Source: Solirubrobacter taibaiensis (GTDB lineage Bacteria > Actinomycetota > Thermoleophilia > Solirubrobacterales > Solirubrobacteraceae). Taken from it: a stretch of 64,000 nucleotides of DNA. A program made the translations under genes and the position numbers. The notes below the pieces were generated by a model that saw nothing but the letters and a program-made list of their open reading frames with translations, did no database searches and was not told where the DNA came from. How positions within the stretch are numbered: the first letter of the stretch is position 1; every line of letters begins with the position of its first letter. Of the stretch, positions 53,398-61,126 are shown piece after piece. The stretch lies in contig JAPDDQ010000001.1 in NCBI GenBank assembly GCA_027587225.1, positions 434,001 through 498,000 of the forward strand, read 5' to 3'.

Positions 53398-54012
53398 TCA
53401 GCGCCGCCGCGAGAGCTGCGCGTGCGTCTCCACAAGCACGAACGTCGCGACCACGATGATCGACGCGAGAAGGAGCGCGCCCTGTGCGGCCCCGGGGGTA
53501 CCGCCCAGCAACGGGATGTTGTGCCCTGGCCCCAAGGCGAATACGAGGCCCGCCAGGCCTGTGATCCAGGCCGCGCGCCTGCCGGCGAGACACCAGCCGG
53601 CGAGCGCCCCGACAACCGCCGCCGGCAACAGCAGCTCGGTCGCGAAGCGCGTGGCCACGGTCACGAGATCGGTGCCTGGCCTGAGGTCGCCGGTATCGGC
53701 ATCGAACAGCGCCGGCCCCAGCTCTGCCAGCGCGATGCTTGGTGCCAGCGTCAAGGCGACCAGAGAGGCCCAGGCGACGTGACGCCAAGGGCGCGCGGGC
53801 AGGCGATGGTGCAGCTCGCCGTAGGCCCAGCCGATCGAGAGCCCGCCGAGGCTCGCGATGGCGAGCCCGGGGGGCAGGATGAACCAGATCGGCATGATCC
53901 AGAAGTGGTGGACGACAAGAAAGACCAGCAGTCCGGCGACGCCGGACAGAGCACCGGCGAACAGCGCCGGGCCGGTGTTGGAGATAGCGCGGCGATCGGC
54001 GATGGCGGGCAT
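53398..54012 (-). CDS. Integral membrane protein, 204 residues
   Basis: ATG 54012 is chosen because hydrophobic sequence begins soon after; the frame extends further upstream without support. About five or six helices, including GPALFAGALSGVAGLLVFLVVHHFW, MPIWFILPPGLAIASLGGLSIGWAYG, WASLVALTLAPSIALAELG, LLLPAAVVGALAGWCLAG, AAWITGLAGLVFALG and GALLLASIIVVATFVLVET. No family recognised. It is the single gene between C10 and C11 and runs against the repeat direction. Confidence 0.75.
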   Translation of the reverse strand: MPAIADRRAISNTGPALFAGALSGVAGLLVFLVVHHFWIMPIWFILPPGLAIASLGGLSIGWAYGELHHRLPARPWRHVAWASLVALTLAPSIALAELGPALFDADTGDLRPGTDLVTVATRFATELLLPAAVVGALAGWCLAGRRAAWITGLAGLVFALGPGHNIPLLGGTPGAAQGALLLASIIVVATFVLVETHAQLSRRR

Positions 54013-54335
54013 ACCGCTAACGACGAGTCGGCAGCGGCGGGCATTCCCCAGTGGGGCCTCGGAGCGGGCAACGACCTCACCCGAAGGCCGGATGCAGGCG
54101 ACGGCGGAATCGAGTTCGACGCGCCCGAGCGATCCCGAGGTTTTCACCGACGCGATGCATGACGGTAGCTCGGGGCCTCGCCGCTGAGGTGCTCGTTGCG
54201 TAGAGCGACACGGTTGAGGTGGCACCTGGTCGTGGAAGAGATTTGCTGACGAGCCGGTCGAAGACGAGCAACCTGATCCCGCGAGCGCCGGCCTACCTAC
54301 GGCTCCCACCTTCGCGCGATGGCAGCCGCTTCTCA
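54013..54335. other. Gene-poor stretch before repeat C11
   Basis: I see no supportable gene. The stretch presumably carries the promoter of the minus-strand membrane protein gene and leads into repeat C11. Confidence 0.4.
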
Positions 54336-54361
54336 GAAGTAGTGCTTCTCGACGAACTCGC
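54336..54361 (+). repeat. Array repeat C11
   Basis: GAAGTAGTGCTTCTCGACGA followed by ACTCGC, one mismatch to the consensus. It ends 14 bp before the VOC gene start. Confidence 0.95.
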
Positions 54362-54374
54362 CACACTGCGTGAG

Positions 54375-54713
54375 GTGCGCCTCAACCTCCTCGTGCTTCG
54401 CTGCGCCGACCCGAATGCGACTCGACGGTTCTACGAATGCCTCGGTGTCGCGTTCTCTGAGCACGCGCACGGCAGTGGCCCGGTGCACTACGCGCACGAG
54501 GACGACGACTTTGTCTTTGAGCTCTATCCCGCCGGGGCGGGCGGCACCGATCGTGCGGGCGTCGGGCTCGTCATCGGGGACCTCGAAGCGGCTGCTGAGC
54601 AGCTCCGCGAAGCTGGCTTCAACCCGGATCCGATCGCGGAGCGTCCGTGGGGCACAACCTTCGTGGCACGCGACCCCGACGGCCGGCGCGTCGAAGTGCA
54701 AGCGAGCGCCTGA
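54375..54713 (+). CDS. VOC-family (glyoxalase-like) protein
   Basis: The protein has 112 residues and starts at GTG 54375. VOC fold: 'RLNLLVLRCADPNATRRFYECLGVAFSEHAHGSGPVHYAHEDDDFVFELYPAG' and 'VGLVIGDLEAAAEQLREAGFNPDPIAERPWGTTFVARDPDGRRVEVQ'. The usual metal-ligand Glu near each half's end is present (FELYP, VEVQA), so it may be a metal-dependent lyase, isomerase or resistance protein. It fills the 400-bp interval between C11 and C12, a textbook cassette shape. Confidence 0.85.
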   Translation: MRLNLLVLRCADPNATRRFYECLGVAFSEHAHGSGPVHYAHEDDDFVFELYPAGAGGTDRAGVGLVIGDLEAAAEQLREAGFNPDPIAERPWGTTFVARDPDGRRVEVQASA

Positions 54714-54734
54714 CTCCGCTCGACAGCGAGTGTT

Positions 54735-54760
54735 GAAGTAGCGGTTTTCGACGAAAGGGA
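54735..54760 (+). repeat. Array repeat C12
   Basis: GAAGTAGCGGTTTTCGACGA followed by AAGGGA. The left 20 bases have one mismatch to the consensus; the right arm is divergent. It lies 21 bp after the VOC gene. The following 250 bp hold no supportable gene. Confidence 0.9.
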
Positions 54761-55012
54761 TCCTTTCACCGGGGGGGGCGCGACGAGCGCTAAAGGTCGA
54801 GCATCGACTCGCCGATGGGGAACTTGAGCCTGCTCCACAGCGTCTCGGCCAACACCCTCTCCTCCTCCGGCCGAACACCCCTTGTGGAGCGGGCTCCTCC
54901 TCCCTCAGCGCTGCCGCCGAACGGATCGCCGCTCGCTCCGCTAGGGGGTCCGTTTCGACGAGGTGCGACGAGGTGGAGTCTTGCGGCGTTCTCGGAGGCA
55001 ACGGGCGTGACG

Positions 55013-55462
55013 CTAGCCGAGGAGCTCGCAGCCATTCGCGGCGGCGACGGCGCCGACGCGCTCCCAGTCGGGCTCCTGCGTGGAGGGCGGGAGCGCGAGG
55101 CGCTCCGCCGGACGGCTCATGCCGATGACGAGGTCTTCGAAGCCGCCGGGTGTGCAGATGAACAGCATCCGGCAGCCGTCACGGCCGACGGTGTAACGAT
55201 GCGGGATGTCGCGCGGGCCGAAGGCGAAGTCGCCGGGGCCGGCCGCGATGACGTCGTCGCCGACGTGGATCGTGACCTCGCCGTCGAGGACGTAGAAGCC
55301 CTCGTCCTCGCGGTGGTGGACGTGCAGCGGCGCCTCGGCGTTTGGCGGCTCTGTCACCTCGATGATCGTCAGCTGCCCGTTCGTGTCGGCGGCGCGCGTC
55401 TTGATGACGGCGAGGGCGCCGAACCACCAGCGGGCGTTCTCGGTGAGCGTTGCGTCGGTCAT
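55013..55462 (-). CDS. Cupin-domain protein
   Basis: The protein has 149 residues and starts at ATG 55462, overlapping the upstream stop (ATGA). Motifs: HVHHREDEGFYVLDGEVTIHVGDD (metal site) and 'GPGDFAFGPRDIPHRYTVGRDGCRMLFICTPGGFEDLV'. It resembles quercetin-2,3-dioxygenase-type single cupins. It forms a two-gene operon with the SnoaL-like gene. This larger interval (C12-C13) looks like a small ordinary locus rather than a single-gene cassette. Confidence 0.88.
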   Translation of the reverse strand: MTDATLTENARWWFGALAVIKTRAADTNGQLTIIEVTEPPNAEAPLHVHHREDEGFYVLDGEVTIHVGDDVIAAGPGDFAFGPRDIPHRYTVGRDGCRMLFICTPGGFEDLVIGMSRPAERLALPPSTQEPDWERVGAVAAANGCELLG

Positions 55463-55797
55463 GGCATGACCTCCTTGGCAATGGGTTTCAGCAGGGCGAT
55501 GGCGTAGCGCCAGCGGGTGTCGGCGGAGCGGTGCACGACGCTGATGGACTGCTCGGCGACAATGAGGGCGGTGTTGCCTGCCTGGAGCACGCGCCGTGGC
55601 TGCGCCAGGTAGGACAGATCGCGTGCCCAGAGCGCAGAGGCGAGGGCGTCGATGCCGGCGCCGCGTGCGGCGGTACCTGCGGCGACGAGGAGCCCGTCGG
55701 TTTCGAACAACCCCGCGAGCGCGGTTCGGTCGCGGATGACGAAGGCGTCCTCGAGCAGCGTCTCGAGTTCCTCGGGTGTCAGCGCTCCGGATGACAT
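55459..55797 (-). CDS. SnoaL/DUF4440-like (NTF2-fold) protein
   Basis: The protein has 112 residues: 'LTPEELETLLEDAFVIRDRTALAGLFETDGLLVAAGTAARGAGIDALASALW' and 'VLQAGNTALIVAEQSISVVHRSADTRWRYAIALLKPI'. The pattern fits the NTF2-like fold of SnoaL/ketosteroid-isomerase-type proteins. It overlaps the cupin gene by 4 bp and is divergent from the LuxR-type gene 89 bp away, which probably regulates the pair. Confidence 0.78.
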   Translation of the reverse strand: MSSGALTPEELETLLEDAFVIRDRTALAGLFETDGLLVAAGTAARGAGIDALASALWARDLSYLAQPRRVLQAGNTALIVAEQSISVVHRSADTRWRYAIALLKPIAKEVMP

Positions 55798-55886
55798 CGC
55801 GACGATTGCACCGCCCGGCGCTCGCGACGTCTGTACCAGAAACGTGGTGTTCCGTTCACGCCCGTCCGCACGTAGCCTGTCGCGGG

Positions 55887-57053
55887 ATGGGCGCGTTCGG
55901 GATGGAACGGGGAGTCGAGCGGATCCAAGAGGCGGCAGCGCGCGGCAGCGACCTCGTGACGCTCTGGCGCGATGTGAGCGAGATCATCGCCCCGCTGGTG
56001 TCGAACATGCGGGGTCCGTGTTGCTTCACGCTCGACCCGGCGACGCTGCTGATGACGAGCCACTTCAACCCGGCGATGCACTACGAACTGCCGGAGGAGG
56101 CGCTGCGCGGCGAGTACCTGCTCGAGGACGCCCACGACATGGCGTCGGTCGCGCGTTCGCAGGCTGGGATCTCGACGATCCACGAAGCCACCGGCGGCGA
56201 CCCGTCGCAGAGCCCGCGCTGGCAGGCCAACATGACGATGAACGGCGACCAGGAGCTGCTGCTCGCGCTCCGCGGCAAGGGCGGCGCGACGTGGGGCTGT
56301 CTCGGGCTCTACCGACCGCCGGGCGAGAAGCACTTTGACGCCGAGCAGAAACGCTTCCTGCAGTCGGTCGCGCCGGCGATCGGCGAGGGCATACGGCGCG
56401 CGTTGCTGATCGGCGAGGCCCACGAACCAGACACGCCCGACGCTCCCGGGCTGCTCGTGCTTACGGAGCACCTTGAGATCGAGTCGGTGACGCCTGGTAC
56501 TGAGCGCTGGCTGGCCGACCTGCCCGGCGGCGACGGCGAGCGGCTGCCGCCGGCGGTCGTGGCGGTCGGCGGCCAGGCGCTGCGGTCAGCCGACGGCGAT
56601 CGCGCGGGCGAGGTCGCGCTCGCGCGCGTGCTCGGCGATTCCGGCAATTGGATCGTTCTGCACGGAGCGACGCTCGTGGCGACCGGCACCCGGCGCGTCG
56701 CCGTGATCGTCGAGCCAGGGCATCCGGTTCGCATCCAACCGCTGCTGATGGCCGCGTACGGCCTGACCACGCGCGAACAGGAAGTCGCCCGTCTCGTGCT
56801 GCAGGGCGAGTCAACGAACGGGATCGGCGAGCGGCTCGTCGTCTCACCCCACACCGTGCAGCAGCACCTCAAGAACATCTTCGAGAAGACCGGCGTGCGC
56901 AGCCGTCGCGACCTCACCGGCAAGGTGTTCTTCAACCACTACGAGCCGCGTCTGCGCGACAACGAGCAGCGCGTCCTCGACGGCCGCCCACTGCGCGGCG
57001 GCCCTGCCACCGGTGGACACGCCGAGCACGGCGCGCGTGCGGAGACCCGCTGA
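55887..57053 (+). CDS. LuxR-family regulator with GAF-like sensor domain
   Basis: The protein has 388 residues and starts at ATG 55887. A GAF-like N-terminal domain (about residues 20-180; 'CCFTLDPATLLMTSHF', 'GDQELLLALRGKGGATWGCLGLYRPPGEKHFDAEQKRFLQSVAPAIGEGI') is followed by a linker and a C-terminal LuxR HTH (YGLTTREQEVARLVLQGESTNGIGERLVVSPHTVQQHLKNIFEKTGVRSRRDL). It probably senses a small ligand and controls the divergent SnoaL-cupin operon. Confidence 0.88.
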   Translation: MGAFGMERGVERIQEAAARGSDLVTLWRDVSEIIAPLVSNMRGPCCFTLDPATLLMTSHFNPAMHYELPEEALRGEYLLEDAHDMASVARSQAGISTIHEATGGDPSQSPRWQANMTMNGDQELLLALRGKGGATWGCLGLYRPPGEKHFDAEQKRFLQSVAPAIGEGIRRALLIGEAHEPDTPDAPGLLVLTEHLEIESVTPGTERWLADLPGGDGERLPPAVVAVGGQALRSADGDRAGEVALARVLGDSGNWIVLHGATLVATGTRRVAVIVEPGHPVRIQPLLMAAYGLTTREQEVARLVLQGESTNGIGERLVVSPHTVQQHLKNIFEKTGVRSRRDLTGKVFFNHYEPRLRDNEQRVLDGRPLRGGPATGGHAEHGARAETR

Positions 57054-57494
57054 ACGCGCCGTCCTCGGCGTGAGCCGCCAGCCGGCCCGAGCGGCCGTCT
57101 GCAGAGGCGGGCTGGCCCGCGTTCCCGCGAGGTCCGGTGTGTTAGACGGCTACACCGCTTCGCCAACCGCGATCCTCCGTTCACGGCGGCAAATGTCCAT
57201 CGGCCTGGGGGACGTTGACCACGAGCGCGGCCCCCGGACTACGTTGCCGGCGTACCTGGCCTGTAGCTGGTAGGGCGTCGACTCTCGCGAGGGCTACTAC
57301 GGGCTCGACCAGGTTCGCAACTACCCCGGCCTTCGGACAAAGGCCAAGCTCTCGCATCCCTTCGAGAAGTAGCTCTTTTCGACGATTGCGTCGTTTTGCG
57401 ACCTCGAGTCGGTCGCGGGCTGGGTAGGCGCGCTGCGCCGGTCACGCTCGGGCGGAGGCGATGAGTTTCGACCGGTGAGCTGGTCGGTGTAGGT
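57054..57494. other. Gene-poor stretch containing repeat C13
   Basis: No supportable gene. A possible degenerate half copy of the repeat (GTAGGGCGTCGACTCTCGCG near 57271) precedes the good copy C13 at 57366-57391. Confidence 0.4.
57366..57391 (+). repeat. Array repeat C13
   Basis: GAAGTAGCTCTTTTCGACGA followed by TTGCGT, one mismatch in the left 20 bases. It lies 104 bp before the RibD-C/DHFR-like gene. Confidence 0.95.
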
Positions 57495-58055
57495 ATGCGC
57501 AACCTCGTCATCACGCAGAACATCACGCTCGACGGCGTCATCGACGCCGCCGGCGACTGGTTCGGACCCGCTAACGACGACGATGCCTGGGATGAGTCGG
57601 ACCTGATCCAAGCGCAGACCGAGCAGCGCGAAGCCGCCGATGCGTTCGTGGTCGGCCGCACCACGTTCGAACAGATGCGCAGCTACTGGCCCGGACAGAC
57701 CGACGACACGACGGGCGTCAGCGACTACCTCAACCGAGTGCAGAAGTATGTCGTCTCCAGCCGACTCGAAGACTCAGGCGGATGGGAGCCGACGACGATC
57801 CTGCGTGGGCTCGACGACGTCCACGCGCTCAAGGCGCAGCCCGGGGCGGACATCGTCGTCACGGGCAGCTTGACCCTTGTCCGCGAGCTCGTCCCCAGCG
57901 GGCTCGTGGACGAGTATCGGCTGTTTGTGTATCCGGTCGTGGTCGGCGCCGGGCGACGGCTCTTTGAGCCCGGGACGGAGCTCCGAACGCTCGAGACCGT
58001 CGAGACCCGCCGGTTCGCCTCGGGGCTCGTGCTCCTGCGCTACCGCGTGGCGTAG
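57495..58055 (+). CDS. Dihydrofolate-reductase-family / RibD C-terminal-domain protein
   Basis: The protein has 186 residues: MRNLVITQNITLDGVIDAAGDWF, 'EAADAFVVGRTTFEQMRSYW', 'YVVSSRLEDSGGWEPTTIL', 'DIVVTGSLTLVRELVPSGLVDEYRLFVYPVVVGAGRRLFEPG'. This is the stand-alone RibD-C type common in soil bacteria, presumed NADPH-dependent reductases of unknown substrate. The TAG stop (58053-58055) falls in a degenerate repeat copy, as with the gene at 50277. Confidence 0.9.
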   Translation: MRNLVITQNITLDGVIDAAGDWFGPANDDDAWDESDLIQAQTEQREAADAFVVGRTTFEQMRSYWPGQTDDTTGVSDYLNRVQKYVVSSRLEDSGGWEPTTILRGLDDVHALKAQPGADIVVTGSLTLVRELVPSGLVDEYRLFVYPVVVGAGRRLFEPGTELRTLETVETRRFASGLVLLRYRVA

Positions 58056-58318
58056 CTGATCTGCCGCACGAACTCGAGCGCCGGCATCTCGTCGGTGGCC
58101 GAGCCGGAGGGCTCTATTCGCTCGCGTCGATCGTGGCCGCGCGCGTGCGTCGGCTCGACACCGAGAGCTGCGCCGCCGGCGACTTGATCGCGAGTCGGCG
58201 GAGACCTGCCTCCGACGACCGCGACCACGAACAGCGAAACGGATGCGACCGCGGCGATCCGTGCGACTTGCAGCGAAAGCAGCAGCGCGTGCGGAACACT
58301 CTTGGGCGTGCAGAGCAT
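58040..58318 (-). CDS. Small protein with one membrane helix, 92 residues
   Basis: ATG 58318 overlaps, on the other strand, the likely ATG of the plus-strand neighbour (GCATGC). One hydrophobic helix (VARIAAVASVSLFVVAVVGG) is followed by a polar tail (TRDQVAGGAALGVEPTHARGHDRRERIEPSG). Its last 16 bp overlap the DHFR-like gene, and its C-terminal codons are the reverse of the degenerate repeat at 58052. No family recognised. Confidence 0.45.
   Translation of the reverse strand: MLCTPKSVPHALLLSLQVARIAAVASVSLFVVAVVGGRSPPTRDQVAGGAALGVEPTHARGHDRRERIEPSGSATDEMPALEFVRQISYATR
58052..58076 (+). repeat. Possible degenerate array repeat D1
   Basis: GTAGCTGATCTGCCGCACGA followed by ACTCG. Both flanks match (GTAGCTGAT as in C2, ACTCG as in C8 and C11) but the TCGAC centre is disrupted. 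Its position directly at a gene stop supports decay of a true copy. Confidence 0.4.
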
Positions 58319-58640
58319 GCTCGAGATCAGGTCGCCCTCGAACGGCACTGGCTGGGCCGATCGCTGGACGTTCAGCGGCGCAGACGGCCGCCTGCTCCGT
58401 GACTGCTTGGAGGAGCTTGCCGAGTACGCGACGGAACCACCTGTCACGAAGGCGGATCGCTGGCGCGCCGCGATGGTGTTCACGGATGACGAGAACGCGC
58501 TGCGGCTGGGACTGGGCGCTGCTCCGAGGAGCGAGATCCGAGCATGGACGTCGGATGGGGCTCTACAACTCGCCGAGATTCTGCCTGCACGGCTCGCATC
58601 CGTGCGCGACGCGATCATCCATCGGTTCACTCAGGCCTAG
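58317..58640 (+). CDS. Hypothetical protein, about 107 residues
   Basis: The likely start is ATG 58317 (GTG 58308 is in frame). The product is soluble: 'LEIRSPSNGTGWADRWTFSG', 'RLLRDCLEELAEYATEPPV', 'WRAAMVFTDDENALRLGLG', 'EILPARLASVRDAIIHRF'. Composition is protein-like with clear amphipathic helices. No family recognised. Confidence 0.5.
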   Translation: MLEIRSPSNGTGWADRWTFSGADGRLLRDCLEELAEYATEPPVTKADRWRAAMVFTDDENALRLGLGAAPRSEIRAWTSDGALQLAEILPARLASVRDAIIHRFTQA

Positions 58641-58746
58641 CCGAACCGCGCGGATCCCTACGGAGGCACGCGTTCAAGCCCGAACGACTTTGCTGGGTCC
58701 TCGTCGGCGAGTGACGGGTGCCGGCATCGCGGGTACGTGGGGCGGC

Positions 58747-58986
58747 GTGATCAAGCTGGGCCTTGCCCTTCTCGCGCTGGTCCTTCTTGTCCTTGCGGAA
58801 CGCCGCAACTCGCGGCCTTTAGGGCTTGCCGGCGCAGCAGCGTTGCTGGCAGGAGGAGTGTGGAGCGCGGTCCGCGATGATCGCTGGTGGATGCTTCCCG
58901 TCGGGATCCTCTTCGGCGTCCTCTGGATTGCGTTCGACGAGTGGCGGTCTCGCCGATCGCCTGACGAGGTCCGTGAGTTGAACTGA
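58747..58986 (+). CDS. Small membrane protein, 79 residues
   Basis: It starts at GTG 58747. Helices: LGLALLALVLLVLAE, LGLAGAAALLAGGVWSAV and WWMLPVGILFGVLWIAF, then a charged tail. No family recognised. The following 163 bp, to the end of the next minus-strand gene, hold nothing I can support. Confidence 0.6.
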   Translation: MIKLGLALLALVLLVLAERRNSRPLGLAGAAALLAGGVWSAVRDDRWWMLPVGILFGVLWIAFDEWRSRRSPDEVRELN

Positions 58987-59149
58987 GCGGCCGCTGTGGC
59001 CCTTCCGTGCCTTTGGCCGACCGAGTTTCTTGGGGCGCTTCGCGGCCGCTGCGTCCAGGCGAGAGAGAAGCAATTTCAGCGACTCGGGTGTCTCGAGCGT
59101 GCGGGTGCGCGAGGAGACCCGAAGGGTCACCTTGCCCGGCCGACGACAG

Positions 59150-59578
59150 TCATCGGGGGCCACGACCACGAGTCATCGACGATCCCTCGGCGGGTACAGA
59201 CTTCGGGAGCTGCCGGGCGAACACGGCGACCGTCGCGCAACAGGCCCAGATCAAGCCGACGCCGAGCCACTGCAGGGGGTCCGCGGAGCCGTCGCCCCAG
59301 TACGGCTTGGTGCGCGCCGTCTCGGCCGGGATGCCGTGCGAAAGCAGGAACCCGAGCGCGACCAGGCCGGCCGTCCACAGCGCCAGCGTGCGCCCGAGGT
59401 CCGAGACGCGGCGCACGAGGATCAGCGCGACGACGGTGGTGCCGATGCCGATCACCGGCTGTGGTCGAAGCGCGACGCCGGCGAGGTCCGCGGCCTCGTC
59501 GGTGCGCAGCTCGTCGAGCAGGTGGAGCGCCTGGAGGACAGCGAGCGCGGCCAGGGCGAGCACGGTGCGTTCTCTCAT
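59150..59578 (-). CDS. Integral membrane protein, 142 residues
   Basis: It starts at ATG 59578. Helices: TVLALAALAVLQALHLL, PVIGIGTTVVALILVRR, TLALWTAGLVALGFLLSHG and WLGVGLIWACCATVAVFA. No family recognised, although 'TKPYWGDGSADPLQWLGVGLI' resembles DUF-type membrane proteins beside PadR genes. It is divergent from the PadR gene 53 bp away, whose operator-like repeats lie between them, so it is the likely PadR target. Confidence 0.75.
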   Translation of the reverse strand: MRERTVLALAALAVLQALHLLDELRTDEAADLAGVALRPQPVIGIGTTVVALILVRRVSDLGRTLALWTAGLVALGFLLSHGIPAETARTKPYWGDGSADPLQWLGVGLIWACCATVAVFARQLPKSVPAEGSSMTRGRGPR

Positions 59579-59588
59579 GATGGCGACT

Positions 59589-59613
59589 ATACCGTTGATC
59601 TGTATACCGTCAA
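59589..59613. promoter_or_regulatory. Candidate PadR operator
   Basis: The divergent spacer holds ATACCGTTGATCTGTAT (ATAC and GTAT half-sites) and a second TATACCGTCAAC that repeats TATACCGTTGAT. Paired ATAC/GTAT half-sites in front of a PadR gene are typical of autorepression. Binding is inferred. Confidence 0.5.
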
Positions 59614-59631
59614 CCGTGATACGCTCGAGTC

Positions 59632-59964
59632 ATGCCGGATTCGCCTCCGCTGCGCGAGCCGACGTTCTTCGTCCTGACCGCCCTGCTGCCCGCTCCGCTG
59701 CATGGCTACGGAATCATCAAGGCCGTTGAGCAGATGTCGGACGGGCGCGTGCGTCTGCGCGCCGGAACGCTCTACGCGGCGCTCGAGCGGCTCGAGAACG
59801 CAGGCTGCGTCGAGCTCGACCGCGAAGAAAGCGAGGGCGGCCCGCCACGCCGCTACTACCGCCTGACCCCGGCGGGAGTCGACCTGCTCGAGGCCGAGGG
59901 CAAGCGCCTGGCCGATAACGCGGACCTGGTGCGCGAGGGCCTGAAGCAGGTGAGGACGGCGTGA
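59632..59964 (+). CDS. PadR-family transcriptional regulator
   Basis: The protein has 110 residues of PadR winged helix: 'EPTFFVLTALLPAPLHGYGIIKAVEQMSDGRVRLRAGTLYAALERLENAGCVELDREESEGGPPRRYYRLTPAGVDLLEAE'. This is the short PadR type, which represses its own operon until a ligand binds. The stop overlaps the GTG of the next membrane protein gene. It probably controls both that gene and the divergent membrane protein gene. Confidence 0.93.
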   Translation: MPDSPPLREPTFFVLTALLPAPLHGYGIIKAVEQMSDGRVRLRAGTLYAALERLENAGCVELDREESEGGPPRRYYRLTPAGVDLLEAEGKRLADNADLVREGLKQVRTA

Positions 59965-60395
59965 CCGAGTGGCTGCTGCGCGGCGCGGCGCGGCTGGTGG
60001 TCGCCCGCTATCCCGACCGCGGCGAGGAGATCGTCGCCACCGCTCGTGCGGTCGGGGCCGAGCGCGGCTCGCCGCTCGCCGAGGCTGCCGGCCTTATCGT
60101 CCTCGCACTGCGGCCCGCCCGGACGCGCACGGTCTGGCTGCACGGCGCGATCCTGGCCGCACTGCTTGCGCTGCTGGCCGCGCTGACCCCGCTCGCGCTC
60201 GCCGTGCCCTTCGTCCTGCTCGCGCTCGGTGTACTCGACGCCCGGCTGGCGGCTGGCGCCACGCTGTTCTGGCTGTCGCGCCTCGTCACGGTCGACCTCG
60301 ACGACCAACTCCTGCGCTGGCTGTTGATGCTGGCTGGGGCGGCGGTCGCGGTCCACGTGACGCGCGTCTCGATGCGGCGCGCGACCGCGCTCTAA
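59961..60395 (+). CDS. Membrane protein co-transcribed with PadR, 144 residues
   Basis: GTG 59961 overlaps the PadR stop (GTGA). The soluble N-terminus (EWLLRGAARLVVARYPDRGEEIVATARAVG) is followed by four hydrophobic stretches (GAILAALLALLAALTPLALAV, PFVLLALGVLDARLAAGATLFWL, LLRWLLMLAGAAVAVHV). Such PadR-coupled membrane proteins are common in actinobacteria and may be permease-like stress proteins. Exact role unknown. Confidence 0.75.
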   Translation: MTEWLLRGAARLVVARYPDRGEEIVATARAVGAERGSPLAEAAGLIVLALRPARTRTVWLHGAILAALLALLAALTPLALAVPFVLLALGVLDARLAAGATLFWLSRLVTVDLDDQLLRWLLMLAGAAVAVHVTRVSMRRATAL

Positions 60396-60532
60396 CCCTT
60401 AGCCCTCGGCGGCGCGTTCGCGGCTGCCGTCGCCCGTTGCGCCAGGCGCTTTCGGACGCCCGGCGCGCTCGGTGGTCTGGCTGGCATCGTCCTGTGCTGG
60501 GGTTCGCCCCGCGTGTCCGCTCGTCCCACGTT

Positions 60533-60643
60533 CTAGGCGCGACCGTTGACCTGGGACAGCAGCTTCTGCACGCGCTCGAACTCGGCTTGGTTCTCTGGAT
60601 CGCGACGATTTACAAGCTCGTCACGCAGCACCGGCTCCTTCAT
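60533..60643 (-). CDS. Putative 36-residue peptide
   Basis: MKEPVLRDELVNRRDPENQA then EFERVQKLLSQVNGRA, an acidic amphipathic helix. No strong ribosome site. It lies between the PadR locus and repeat C14. Low confidence because of its length. Confidence 0.3.
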   Translation of the reverse strand: MKEPVLRDELVNRRDPENQAEFERVQKLLSQVNGRA

Positions 60644-60716
60644 TCCCCAACCGCCAACCCACCCAAGAGCGTCAGAGTCCGCGCAGACTCTTCGCTTCCG
60701 CTTCGAGGCAGAAGCG

Positions 60717-60742
60717 AAAGTAGCCTTATTCGACGATTGCGC
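60717..60742 (+). repeat. Array repeat C14
   Basis: AAAGTAGCCTTATTCGACGA followed by TTGCGC. It is followed at once by an inverted repeat (60738-60757: TTGCGCTT, TGCT, AAGCGCAA). Confidence 0.9.
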
Positions 60743-60757
60743 TTTGCTAAGCGCAAC
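60738..60757. repeat. Perfect inverted repeat abutting C14
   Basis: Arms TTGCGCTT and AAGCGCAA around TGCT. It shares its first bases with repeat C14 and lies 17 bp before the next gene's ATG. It could be an operator or a cruciform-forming extension of the repeat. Confidence 0.55.
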
Positions 60758-60773
60758 TGGGTACACGTGGGCA

Positions 60774-61025
60774 ATGGCCTGGGCGTCTGTTCTCGTTGCT
60801 GCTTCGGCGATCGTGGTCATCGTGCCTCTGCATTGGATCGTCAACGGCACTTTCGGAGTCCCGAGGCCGCTTTCGGTATGGGCGGCAGGGGCAGTCTGGA
60901 TGGCCGCCGCCGTTGTGGTGCTCCGGCTACTCGATGGCCGATGGCGGGGCAGACAGACCGCGGACAAGCGTGAGACGCATCATTCGGATGAAGACGCCGA
61001 ACCGGGGGCTCCAAAGTGGCGCTGA
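60774..61025 (+). CDS. Small membrane protein, 83 residues; stop lies in repeat C15
   Basis: It starts at ATG 60774. Helices: WASVLVAASAIVVIVPLHWIV and LSVWAAGAVWMAAAVVVLRLL. The tail is polar (GRWRGRQTADKRETHHSDED). The TGA stop (61023-61025) is inside repeat C15. One gene between two repeats, as in the other short intervals. No family recognised. Confidence 0.6.
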   Translation: MAWASVLVAASAIVVIVPLHWIVNGTFGVPRPLSVWAAGAVWMAAAVVVLRLLDGRWRGRQTADKRETHHSDEDAEPGAPKWR

Positions 61026-61038
61026 TCGACGGTTCCGT
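61013..61038 (+). repeat. Array repeat C15
   Basis: AAAGTGGCGCTGATCGACGG followed by TTCCG. It is weaker than most copies (GA instead of TT before TCGAC) but correctly placed at a gene end. Confidence 0.65.
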
Positions 61039-61126
61039 TCGTTCGAGGGGCGAGGTCCGGAGCGAGTCCCCCGCCGCTCCGTTCACGCGCGAAACGGAAG
61101 GCGGCTCGACGCTACGGTTCGTGTGC

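Noticed and set aside
53201..53782. Plus-strand frame opposite the membrane protein gene at 53398-54012
   Set aside because: The minus strand shows clear transmembrane helices, while the plus-strand product is low-complexity Ser/Arg/Ala sequence.
54901..54990. Possible further repeat copy at GTCCGTTTCGACGAGG
   Set aside because: It shares only TTTCGACGA with the consensus and lacks both arms, so it is within chance for this composition.
58819..59169. Minus-strand frame of 116 residues
   Set aside because: It lies opposite a hydrophobic plus-strand gene, has no ribosome site, and its composition looks like a shadow.
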